A stretch of 37,628 nucleotides of DNA from Thermoleophilaceae bacterium. Lineage in GTDB: Bacteria; Actinomycetota; Thermoleophilia; Solirubrobacterales; Thermoleophilaceae. This document shows positions 14,138 through 20,984 of the stretch, piece after piece. A model generated the notes under the pieces. It worked only from the letters and a program-made list of their open reading frames with translations. It made no database searches and was not told the origin of the DNA. Position 1 is the first letter of the stretch. Each line of letters opens with the position of its first letter. The translations under genes were made by a program, and so were the position numbers. The DNA lies in assembly GCA_040901445.1 (NCBI GenBank), contig JBBDYQ010000013.1, positions 1 to 37,628 on the forward strand, given 5' to 3'.

Positions 14138-15586
14138 ATGTCACGGATCGTCGCCGCACTCGCCACCGCCCTTGCCCTTCTGGTCCTGCCGGCCGCCGCC
14201 ACGGCGGCCCGGGACCTCCAGATCGGGATCATGGACGACCAGCTGATCCTGTTCGACGACAACGAGCGGATCAACGGGGCCATGACCGTCTTCACCGAGA
14301 ACCTCGGGGCGGACTTCGTCCGGGTCTCGGCGTTCTGGCGCGACATCGCGCCGGCCGCGGAGGCCCAGGACAAGCCGGCCGGCTTCCAGGCGCACGACCC
14401 CAACGCGCCGGGCTATGACTGGACCGTGCTCGACAAGGTCGTGCAGACCGCGCACGCGCGCGGGCTGAAGGTGCTGATCTCGATCACCACCCCGGCGCCG
14501 ATCTGGGCCAGCGCGTCGCCGAGCCGCGAGAACCCGGTGTGGAAGATCAGGCCGGTCGAGTTCGCCCGCTTCGCGCAGGCGGTGGCCACCCGCTACGAGC
14601 CCTATGCCGACATGTACGCGATCGGCAACGAGCCCAACCAGGGCGCCTGGCTTCAGCCCCAGGCCGACAGCAAGGGCCTCTACGCCCCGCACCTCTACCG
14701 CCGCTGGGTGGACGGCTCCTACCCGCGAATCAAGAAGGCCGACCCCACCTCCACCGTGCTGATCGGCGAGCTCGCCTCCAGCGGCCGCGACGACCGCGGC
14801 GCCACGCGGCCCATCCGCCCGCTCGAGTTCCTGCGCGAGATGGCCTGCCGCGACGACGACTACGACCGCAAGCGCCGCGGCCGCTGCGACGACTTCGAGG
14901 CCGTCGAGGCCGACGCGATCGGCCACCACCCGTACAAGTTCGCCGGCCGTCCCGACCGCCGCTCCCGCGAGCGCGACGACGCCGCGATCGGCGACTGGAG
15001 GCGGCTGCGCAGCACCGTCGACCAGCTCACCCGGCGCAAGGGGCTGCGACCGCAGCAGGGCAGGCGCTTCGACTTCTGGTACACCGAGTTCGGCTACCAG
15101 ACCGACCCGCCCGACCCCATCAGCGGCATCTCGCTCGCCCGCCAGGACGACTATCTCCAGCAGGCGTTCCACTACGCCTGGCGCACCCCGCGGGTGCGCG
15201 GCATGGTGCAGTTCCGCCTCACCGACGGCGAGCTCACCGACGCCGAGGGGCCGGCCCGCTTCTCGGAGTTCCAGAGCGGCCTGCTGTTCGAGGACGGGAA
15301 GCCCAAGACGGCCTACCACAACTTCATGGACCCGTTCTGGATCTCGGAGACCAAGCCCGACGAGGGCGACGGCATCACGCTCTGGGGTCAGGTGCGCCCG
15401 GGCGTGAACCACCGTGTGGCGGTCCAGTACCGCTCCCGCCCGAGCCGTGACTGGAAGACGCTCTTCACGCGCGAGACGGACGAGAACGGCTACTGGGAGC
15501 GGCGCATCGAGGGCCGCACCGGCCAGTTCCGCTTCACCTGGAGCGACGGCCGCTCCACCGCGCGCACGGTGCACGTGCAGGACTGA
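14138..15586 (+). CDS. Secreted clan GH-A glycoside hydrolase
   Basis: The protein is 482 aa from ATG 14138; a longer frame from 14120 would place charged residues before the signal and is rejected. The signal peptide SRIVAALATALALLVLPAAA ends in an ATAA-type cleavage site. The mature domain is a (beta/alpha)8 barrel of the GH5/GH39 type: VRVSAFWRDIAP, LKVLISITTPAPIW, the acid/base Glu165 in AIGNEPNQG, and the nucleophile Glu317 in WYTEFGYQT. HHPYKF lies between them. The last 75 residues form a beta-rich appendage (VNHRVAVQYRSRP... FRFTW). It should act outside the cell on a glycan; family and substrate cannot be fixed by eye. The downstream 107-base gap carries the large palindrome at 15608-15657. 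Confidence 0.85.
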   Translation: MSRIVAALATALALLVLPAAATAARDLQIGIMDDQLILFDDNERINGAMTVFTENLGADFVRVSAFWRDIAPAAEAQDKPAGFQAHDPNAPGYDWTVLDKVVQTAHARGLKVLISITTPAPIWASASPSRENPVWKIRPVEFARFAQAVATRYEPYADMYAIGNEPNQGAWLQPQADSKGLYAPHLYRRWVDGSYPRIKKADPTSTVLIGELASSGRDDRGATRPIRPLEFLREMACRDDDYDRKRRGRCDDFEAVEADAIGHHPYKFAGRPDRRSRERDDAAIGDWRRLRSTVDQLTRRKGLRPQQGRRFDFWYTEFGYQTDPPDPISGISLARQDDYLQQAFHYAWRTPRVRGMVQFRLTDGELTDAEGPARFSEFQSGLLFEDGKPKTAYHNFMDPFWISETKPDEGDGITLWGQVRPGVNHRVAVQYRSRPSRDWKTLFTRETDENGYWERRIEGRTGQFRFTWSDGRSTARTVHVQD

Positions 15587-15607
15587 CCGCCACCCCGCCA
15601 CGAACTG

Positions 15608-15657
15608 CACGAACGTCGCTCGCTACCCCCCATAGGGGCCAGCGAGCGACGTTCGTG
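15608..15657. repeat. Intergenic palindrome, copy 1 (GAACGTC family)
   Basis: Perfect 17-bp arms (15608-15624 and 15641-15657) enclose a 16-base centre ACCCCCCATAGGGGCC that can itself pair CCCC with GGGG. A further 7-bp outer stem CCACCCC/GGGGTGG (15590-15596 and 15664-15670) may extend it. It shares GAACGTC/GACGTTC and the ACCCC...ATAGGGG core with the element at 20842-20892; other stem bases differ but still pair. No U-tract follows. It lies between a 3' end and a -10 box on the same strand. Confidence 0.85.
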
Positions 15658-15678
15658 GTGCGTGGGGTGGATCCGTCG

Positions 15679-15684
15679 TAGGGT
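15679..15684 (+). promoter_or_regulatory. -10 box TAGGGT, leaderless type
   Basis: TAGGGT ends 8 bases before the GTG at 15693 and begins 22 bases after the palindrome. Confidence 0.5.
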
Positions 15685-15692
15685 TCCGGCCG

Positions 15693-16430
15693 GTGGTCAG
15701 CGTCCAGACAGAGGGAGATGTCGCGGTCGTGCGCATCGACCGCCCGCCCGCCAACGCCATGGACCTCGAGCTGCTCGCCGCCGGCCACGCCGCGCTGTCG
15801 GAGGTGGAGGACGCGGGCGCCGTGGTGCTCACCGGTCGCGAGGGCTTCTTCTCGGCGGGGGTGGACCTCAAGCTGGCGCCCACGCTGGACGCCGGCGGCC
15901 AGCGCGAGATGGTGGAGGGCATCAACCGCCTGTTCGCCGGCTGGTACGCGCTTCCCCGCCCGCTGGTGTGCGCGGTCAACGGCCACGCCATCGCCGGCGG
16001 CCTGATCATGGCGCTGTGTGGAGACCTGCGCGTGGGCGTGGACGCGGGCGCCAAGCTCGGCCTCACCGAGCTGAAGGCGGGCATCCCCTACCCGGCCGTG
16101 GCGCTCGCGGTCACGCGCGCGGAGCTCACCCCGGCCGCCGTGCGCCTGCTGGCCCTGCGCGCCCACCTCGTCGAGCCGCCCGAGGCGCTCCGCCTGGGCG
16201 TTCTCGACGAGCTTGCGCCGGCCCCCGCCCTGCTCGACACCGCAATCGAGCGGGCCGGCGAGCTCGCCGCGCTGCCGCGGGCGGCGTATGAGACGGTGAA
16301 GCGGCAGGTGCGCGGCCCGGCCATAGAGGCCATGGACCGGCTCCTGGAGGGTGGCGACGACCCGATGCTCGGGGCGTGGCTCGGCGACGAGGCCGCGGCC
16401 GCTTCACGGGCCATCCTCGAACGCGGCTGA
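15693..16430 (+). CDS. Enoyl-CoA hydratase/isomerase family protein (crotonase fold)
   Basis: At 245 aa it is slightly short for the family. The oxyanion-hole segments are present: FFSAGVDLK near 52-60 and NGHAIAGGLIMAL near 96-108. Glu126 in LTELKAGIPYP sits where the first catalytic Glu of hydratases lies. The usual second Glu, after GGTQRL in classical hydratases, has no clear counterpart; the region reads TPAAVRLLALRAHLV. So it may be an isomerase, a thioesterase-like member or a hydratase with altered chemistry rather than a standard one. The GTG start follows a leaderless -10 box. It is followed 17 bases later by a lysophospholipid-type acyltransferase and then an acyl-CoA ligase, suggesting a lipid-handling operon. 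Confidence 0.85.
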   Translation: MVSVQTEGDVAVVRIDRPPANAMDLELLAAGHAALSEVEDAGAVVLTGREGFFSAGVDLKLAPTLDAGGQREMVEGINRLFAGWYALPRPLVCAVNGHAIAGGLIMALCGDLRVGVDAGAKLGLTELKAGIPYPAVALAVTRAELTPAAVRLLALRAHLVEPPEALRLGVLDELAPAPALLDTAIERAGELAALPRAAYETVKRQVRGPAIEAMDRLLEGGDDPMLGAWLGDEAAAASRAILERG

Positions 16431-16447
16431 TCCGTCAGACTCCATTC

Positions 16448-17389
16448 ATGGCGGAGGGCGTGCGCACGCGAGCCAGGCCGTCCCCGAACGGCGGGCCGCC
16501 CGGCAGCACCCGGCCGAGCGCCGACGGGCTGCTCGGCGGCCTGAGTCCGCTCAGGCTCGGGGCCGCCCTGGGCAGGGCGGTTCGGGCGCGCATCCCGCGC
16601 GCCGACCTCGACGAGCGCGATCCCGACTACATCCGGGACACGCTCCCGGGCATGTGGCTGCTGGCCTCGTTCTGGTTCCGCGCCGAGGTGCGCGGCCTCG
16701 ACCGCATCCCCGCCGCAGGGCCCGTGCTGCTCGTGGGCAACCACTCGGGCGGCAACGTAACCCCCGACACCACGGTCTTCACGCTCGCCTTCAACACCTA
16801 CTTCGGGGTCGAGCGCCGCTTCTTCCAGCTGGCCCACAACCTCGTGCTCGCCATGCCCGGCCTCGGCCGGCTGCGCAAGTACGGCACGGTGGCGGCGAAC
16901 CCGGAGAACGCCGAGCAGGCCCTCGACTCGGGCGCCGCCCTGCTGGTGTATCCGGGAGGCGACTACGAGGTGCACCGTCCCAGCTGGCACGCCGGGCGCG
17001 TGGACTTCAACGGCCGCAAGGGCTTCATCCGCCTGGCGCTCGCCAAGGACGTGCCGATCGTGCCGGTGGTGTCGGCGGGTGGCCAGGAGACGGCCCTCTT
17101 CCTCAGCCGCGGGGAGCGCCTGTCCCGCCTCCTCGGGCTGGACGCGCTCCTGCGCCTCAAGGTGCTGCCGATCTCGCTCGCGCTGCCCTGGGGGCTCAAC
17201 GTGGGCGACATGCTCGGCCACATCCCGCTGCCGGCGAAGATCACGATCCAGGTGCTCGACCCCATCGACGTGCGCGCCGAGTTCGGACGCGAGCCCGACC
17301 TGCGCGAGGTCTACGACGAGGTGCTGGGCCGCATGCAGGACGCGCTCGACGACCTGCAGGCGGAACGGCGCCTGCCCGTGATCGGCTGA
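16448..17389 (+). CDS. Lysophospholipid acyltransferase, MGAT/TMEM68-like
   Basis: A 313-aa protein starting at ATG 16448; the frame is open upstream inside the crotonase gene but that part is a shadow. Residues 60-90 lead into the acceptor-binding core with LVGNHSGGN (His99) and Asp107. The spacing is longer than classical PlsC HX4D and matches the NHSGG...D form of the MGAT/TMEM68-like branch. The second motif, YPGGDYE at 168-174, corresponds to the FPGG block of that branch. It should transfer an acyl chain from acyl-CoA to a lysophospholipid or mono-/diacylglycerol at the inner membrane face. Its TGA overlaps the ATG of the downstream SRPBCC-ligase gene by one base, so the two are translationally coupled. 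Confidence 0.85.
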   Translation: MAEGVRTRARPSPNGGPPGSTRPSADGLLGGLSPLRLGAALGRAVRARIPRADLDERDPDYIRDTLPGMWLLASFWFRAEVRGLDRIPAAGPVLLVGNHSGGNVTPDTTVFTLAFNTYFGVERRFFQLAHNLVLAMPGLGRLRKYGTVAANPENAEQALDSGAALLVYPGGDYEVHRPSWHAGRVDFNGRKGFIRLALAKDVPIVPVVSAGGQETALFLSRGERLSRLLGLDALLRLKVLPISLALPWGLNVGDMLGHIPLPAKITIQVLDPIDVRAEFGREPDLREVYDEVLGRMQDALDDLQAERRLPVIG

Positions 17390-19482
17390 TGCGGATCGAG
17401 TGCACCGAGACGGTGGCGGCCCCGGCGGAGCGGGTGTGGGAGCTCGTCACCGATCCCTCGCGCTACCGCGACTTCTTCGCCGGCATGACCCGCTGGGACG
17501 TGGTGAGCGACAGGGAACGCGGGCTCGGCGCCCGCTACGACATCCGCCTGCGCGCGGGCGCGGCGGAGGTCGGGTCGCTCATCGAGATCGTCGAGTTCGA
17601 GGAACGCCGGGACATGGCGTGGACCTCGATCACGGGTCTCGACCAGCGGGGGCGCTGGCGGCTGCGCGAGCACGAGCCTGGATCCACCAAGGTCACCCTG
17701 CGGCTGAGCTACCAGGCTCCGGGCGGCCTGTTGGGGTTGGTGTCGGACCGGATGGGGGCACCGATCGTGAAGCAGCACCTGGAGCGCACGCTCGAGAACG
17801 TAAAACGGATGTTGGACGAGGAGGGAGACCACCAGATGGAGGGAGAGCAGACCGGCCTGCTGGGAGCCGTACAGGCGAGGCTCCACGCAGCCAAGGTGCT
17901 GGTGCAGGCAGGCATGATCAAGCCCGAGCGGCCCGACCGGGCGCTGCGGGCGCTCGCCGCGCTCCGCGAGTGGGGCCGGACGCCGGCCGCCGGCTACGTG
18001 GCCGGCGAGGCGCGGCGACCGCACGACGTCGCGATCATCGACGAGCTCGGGCAGCTCACCTTCGCCGAGGTCAACCGGCGCACCAACGCGCTCGCGAACG
18101 CGCTCGCGGATGCCGGCGTGTCCGAGGGCGACGGCGTGGGGATCATGTGCCGCAACCACCGCTACTTCATCGAGTCCACGGTGGCCTGCTCGAAGCTCGG
18201 CGCGCACGCGCTCTACCTCAACACCGCCTTCGCCGGGCCCCAGCTTGCCGAGGTCGTGAAACGCGAGAAGCCCCGGCTGCTGATCTACGACGAGGAGTTC
18301 GCGGAGCTCCTGTCGGAGGCGGGACGCCGGCGCAAGCGCATCGTGGCCTGGGAGGAGGAGGGCCAGACGGGCGACCCCACGCTCGAGGCGCTCATCGCGA
18401 GCACGGACGACGCGGTGCCCATGGCCCCCGAGAAGCCGGGCAAGCAGATCATCCTCACCTCGGGAACCACCGGCACGCCGAAGGGGGCCTCGCGCGCGCC
18501 GCTCGCCTCGCTCAACCCGGCGGTGTCGATCCTGTCGAGGATCCCGCTCAGGGCCGGGGAGAAGCACTTCATCGTGGCGCCTCTGTTCCACTCATGGGGC
18601 TTCGCGCACTTCTCGCTCGGGATGCTGCTGGGCTCCACGTTCGTGCTGCGGCGGAAGTTCGTGCCCGAGGACACGCTCGCGACCATCGCCCGAGAGCGTC
18701 CCACCTCCGCGCCGATGGTACCCGTGATGGCGCAGCGCATCATGGAGCTGCCCGAGGACACCCGCCGCCGCTATGACTGCTCGTCGCTGAAGGCGGTCCC
18801 GCTGTCGGGCAGCGCGCTGCCCGGTGAGCTGGCCGTGAAGTTCATGAACGAGTTCGGCGACGTGGCCTACAACCTCTACGGCTCCACCGAGGTGGCCTGG
18901 GCCACGATCGCCACCCCGGCCGAGCTGCGCGCCGCGCCCGGCACCGCCGGCCGCCCGCCCGTGGGCACGGTGCTGAAGATCCTCGACGAGCAGGGGCGCG
19001 AGCTGCCGCCCGGCCAGACGGGACGCATCTTCGTGGCCAACGAGATGCTGTTCGAGGGCTACACCGGCGGCGGCTCGAAGGACATGGTGAACGGGCTCAT
19101 GGCCACCGGGGACGTGGGCCACGTCGACGAGGCCGGTCACCTGTTCGTCTCCGGCCGCGACGACGAGATGATCGTCTCCGGCGGCGAGAACGTGTTCCCC
19201 CGAGAGGTGGAGGACACGCTCGCGCGCCACGACGCCGTGGCGGAGGTCGCGGTGATCGGCGTGGACGACAAGGACTTCGGCCAGCGCCTCAAGGCCTTCG
19301 TCGTGCTGCGCGAGGGGGAGAAGGCCGGCGCCGACGACCTCAAGGCCCACGTCAAGTCCAACCTCGCGCGCTACAAGGTGCCCCGCGACGTGGAGTTCAT
19401 CGACGAGCTGCCGCGCAACGCCACGGGCAAGGTGCTCAAGCGGGAGCTGATGGAGCGCGAGGAGGCCGAGGCCTCCTCCTGA
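17389..19482 (+). CDS. SRPBCC domain fused to acyl-CoA synthetase
   Basis: The 697-aa frame holds two parts. Residues 1-145 are an SRPBCC/polyketide-cyclase-like lipid-binding domain (VAAPAERVWELVTDPSRY, a final long helix LERTLENVKRML). Residues 150-697 are an AMP-forming fatty acyl-CoA ligase: ILTSGTTGTPKG near 355-367, YGSTEVAW, the TGDVGHVDEAG-FVSGRDDEMI hinge, GGENVFP and catalytic Lys681 in ATGKVLKRE. The ligase activates a carboxylic acid with ATP and CoA. At 17836 an in-frame ATG has GGAGGGAG about 8 bases upstream, exactly at the domain boundary, so a ligase-only product may also be made. The start overlaps the previous stop (TGATG). Related ligases normally lack the SRPBCC part. Confidence 0.9.
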   Translation: MRIECTETVAAPAERVWELVTDPSRYRDFFAGMTRWDVVSDRERGLGARYDIRLRAGAAEVGSLIEIVEFEERRDMAWTSITGLDQRGRWRLREHEPGSTKVTLRLSYQAPGGLLGLVSDRMGAPIVKQHLERTLENVKRMLDEEGDHQMEGEQTGLLGAVQARLHAAKVLVQAGMIKPERPDRALRALAALREWGRTPAAGYVAGEARRPHDVAIIDELGQLTFAEVNRRTNALANALADAGVSEGDGVGIMCRNHRYFIESTVACSKLGAHALYLNTAFAGPQLAEVVKREKPRLLIYDEEFAELLSEAGRRRKRIVAWEEEGQTGDPTLEALIASTDDAVPMAPEKPGKQIILTSGTTGTPKGASRAPLASLNPAVSILSRIPLRAGEKHFIVAPLFHSWGFAHFSLGMLLGSTFVLRRKFVPEDTLATIARERPTSAPMVPVMAQRIMELPEDTRRRYDCSSLKAVPLSGSALPGELAVKFMNEFGDVAYNLYGSTEVAWATIATPAELRAAPGTAGRPPVGTVLKILDEQGRELPPGQTGRIFVANEMLFEGYTGGGSKDMVNGLMATGDVGHVDEAGHLFVSGRDDEMIVSGGENVFPREVEDTLARHDAVAEVAVIGVDDKDFGQRLKAFVVLREGEKAGADDLKAHVKSNLARYKVPRDVEFIDELPRNATGKVLKRELMEREEAEASS

Positions 19483-19530
19483 GACCAGGTTGACACTGCG
19501 CCCGCGTGCGACAGCGGTCAGGCTGGGGGC

Positions 19531-20130
19531 GTGGCCGCTCCCGATGCCTCCGGTCCCCGCGAGGGCCTGATCCTGGCGCTGTTCACGGTGCTCGCGCTCG
19601 CCGCCAGCGCGTTCGTGCTGGTGAGCGAGGAGTCGGATGCAGTGGACGACCCGGTGCAGAAGGCCGCGCGCGGGGAGATCGCGGCGCTCGGCGAGCTGTC
19701 GCTGCTGCGCGAGCGCAACCTGCGGCGGGCTCTCGACACGATCGAGGCCGGCCCGTATCCGCTCATCGAGACCATCCATGTGAGCGCCGGGGAGGTACGC
19801 GCCACCGTCCGGGACGCCGACGGGATCAGGCGAGTCCTGCTGATAGACGCGGGGTTCGACACGGATGAGCGGGACTTCGGCACCGGCACGGGCGAGGCGG
19901 TGAGCCCGGCCGAGGTCGACGCCGGCGCACCGGAGCGCATGGTGCGCGAGATCGTGCGCCGGCTGGGGGTGTCCGCGGAGGACGTGGACTACGTCACGGC
20001 GAGCTTCTCGAATCGCGCCACCGGCCCCCGCTGGTACATGCCGCTCACCACCGGCCCGGCTCGCGAGCGCCAGTGGATCGCGGAGGCGGACGGCGGCGAG
20101 CTGCGCAGGCCGGGCGAGGAGTCGAGATGA
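19531..20130 (+). CDS. Single-pass membrane hypothetical protein
   Basis: A 199-aa protein from GTG 19531. One hydrophobic segment at about 13-32 (LILALFTVLALAASAFVLVS) is followed by a helical stretch (EIAALGELSLLRERNLRRAL) and a soluble beta/alpha domain of about 110 residues. That domain has strands such as EVRATVRDADGIRRVLLID and DVDYVTASFS, a PepSY-like layout that I cannot confirm. The domain probably lies outside the membrane. A TTGACA hexamer at 19490-19495 is a perfect -35 sequence, but no well-spaced -10 follows. The last 4 bases overlap the next gene (ATGA), so the two are translationally coupled and may work together. Function unknown. Confidence 0.75.
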   Translation: MAAPDASGPREGLILALFTVLALAASAFVLVSEESDAVDDPVQKAARGEIAALGELSLLRERNLRRALDTIEAGPYPLIETIHVSAGEVRATVRDADGIRRVLLIDAGFDTDERDFGTGTGEAVSPAEVDAGAPERMVREIVRRLGVSAEDVDYVTASFSNRATGPRWYMPLTTGPARERQWIAEADGGELRRPGEESR

Positions 20131-20753
20131 GGTACTGGCTCGCCACGCTCGCGGGGCTCGGGCTCTGCCTGGCCGCCGTGGTGGCGGTGGACTGGGGCCT
20201 CTACCACCTCATCCGCACCGGCACGTGCGCCTCGGGTGGCCCATACGTCGTCGCCCGGCCGTGCCCGGCCGAAACCGGCGGCCACATAGCCGCGCTGATG
20301 GGCGGCATCTTCGGCGGCCTGGCCGGGATCGGCATCTACGCGGCGCGCGGCACGGGCGGCCGGCGCGGCCTCATCGGGCTCGGCGGCGTCATGTGGTCGC
20401 TGCTGTTCGTGACCATCGCAGCCAGCGCCGCGCTGGCCGCCTTCGGCCCCGCGGCCACAGGCGAGGACGGCGCCGAGGTGGCGGCCATCGTGCTGGCCGC
20501 CATCTTCGTCCCGATGGGGCTGGCGGCGCCGGCGGTCTCGTGGCTGGGCCGCGGCGCCATGCGGGCCAAGGCCGAGCGCGATGCCGCCGCGGCCGCGGCG
20601 GTGCCTCCCGCTGCCGCTCCCGCGTTCCGGGCCACGCGTGCCGGCAGCGACCCGCTCGAGCGGCTGCAGAAGCTGGCCGGCCTCCGCGCCGCCGGGGCCC
20701 TCACCGAGGCCGAGTTCGAGGAGCAGAAGCGGAAGCTGCTCGAGAAGATGTGA
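20127..20753 (+). CDS. Multi-pass membrane protein with SHOCT domain
   Basis: A 208-aa protein whose ATG overlaps the preceding TGA. Four hydrophobic helices are visible at about 5-27, 52-72, 82-105 and 118-138; the first outer loop has a Cys pair (GTCASGGPYVVARPC). An Ala/Pro linker leads to a C-terminal SHOCT motif in the last 35 residues: DPLERLQKLAGLRAAGALT then EAEFEEQKRKLLEKM. SHOCT domains are short helical tails thought to mediate oligomerisation or protein contacts. With its coupled partner upstream it likely forms a small membrane complex; the role is not known. Downstream is a 231-base convergent gap with the second palindromic element. Confidence 0.8.
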   Translation: MRYWLATLAGLGLCLAAVVAVDWGLYHLIRTGTCASGGPYVVARPCPAETGGHIAALMGGIFGGLAGIGIYAARGTGGRRGLIGLGGVMWSLLFVTIAASAALAAFGPAATGEDGAEVAAIVLAAIFVPMGLAAPAVSWLGRGAMRAKAERDAAAAAAVPPAAAPAFRATRAGSDPLERLQKLAGLRAAGALTEAEFEEQKRKLLEKM

Positions 20754-20841
20754 CGGCTACCGTCCTGCCTGACTGTGGCGGCTTCAGCAGAACAGGACAG
20801 TGGATGGGAAAGGCGCGCGGATCGCCGGCCGGCGCCGCCCG

Positions 20842-20892
20842 GATGAACGTCCCGGAGCACCCCGGGATAGGGGGGCGCGCGGGACGTTCATC
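20842..20892. repeat. Intergenic palindrome, copy 2 (GAACGTC family)
   Basis: Perfect 13-bp arms (20842-20854 and 20880-20892) surround a 25-base centre containing CACCCCGGGATAGGGG. The distance from the start of GAACGTC to the end of GACGTTC is 45 bases, against 44 in copy 1 at 15608-15657. Outer bases GAT/ATC replace CAC/GTG, and the inner stem CCG/CGG replaces a different 7-bp stem, so pairing is kept while sequence changes. It lies between two convergent 3' ends, about 90 bases from each. The rest of the 20754-20984 gap shows no gene. Confidence 0.85.
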
Positions 20893-20984
20893 GCGGTTGG
20901 CGACAAACCGGACGGCCGCGGCTCTCCTCGCGCCCGACGGTCCACGAACCGCTCAGTTGACCCACGCAAGCGTGGATCGATCCG

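Noticed and set aside
16351-17388. N-terminal extension of the acyl-CoA ligase frame by about 346 codons
   Set aside because: It overlaps the acyltransferase gene entirely in another frame and contains no recognisable domain; the TGATG junction at 17387-17391 marks the true start.
19490-19495. TTGACA as part of a strong promoter for the gene at 19531
   Set aside because: No TAnnnT hexamer lies 16-18 bases downstream; the nearest TAGGCT-like box (CAGGCT, 19519-19524) is 23 bases away, so I list it only as a possibility in the gene entry.
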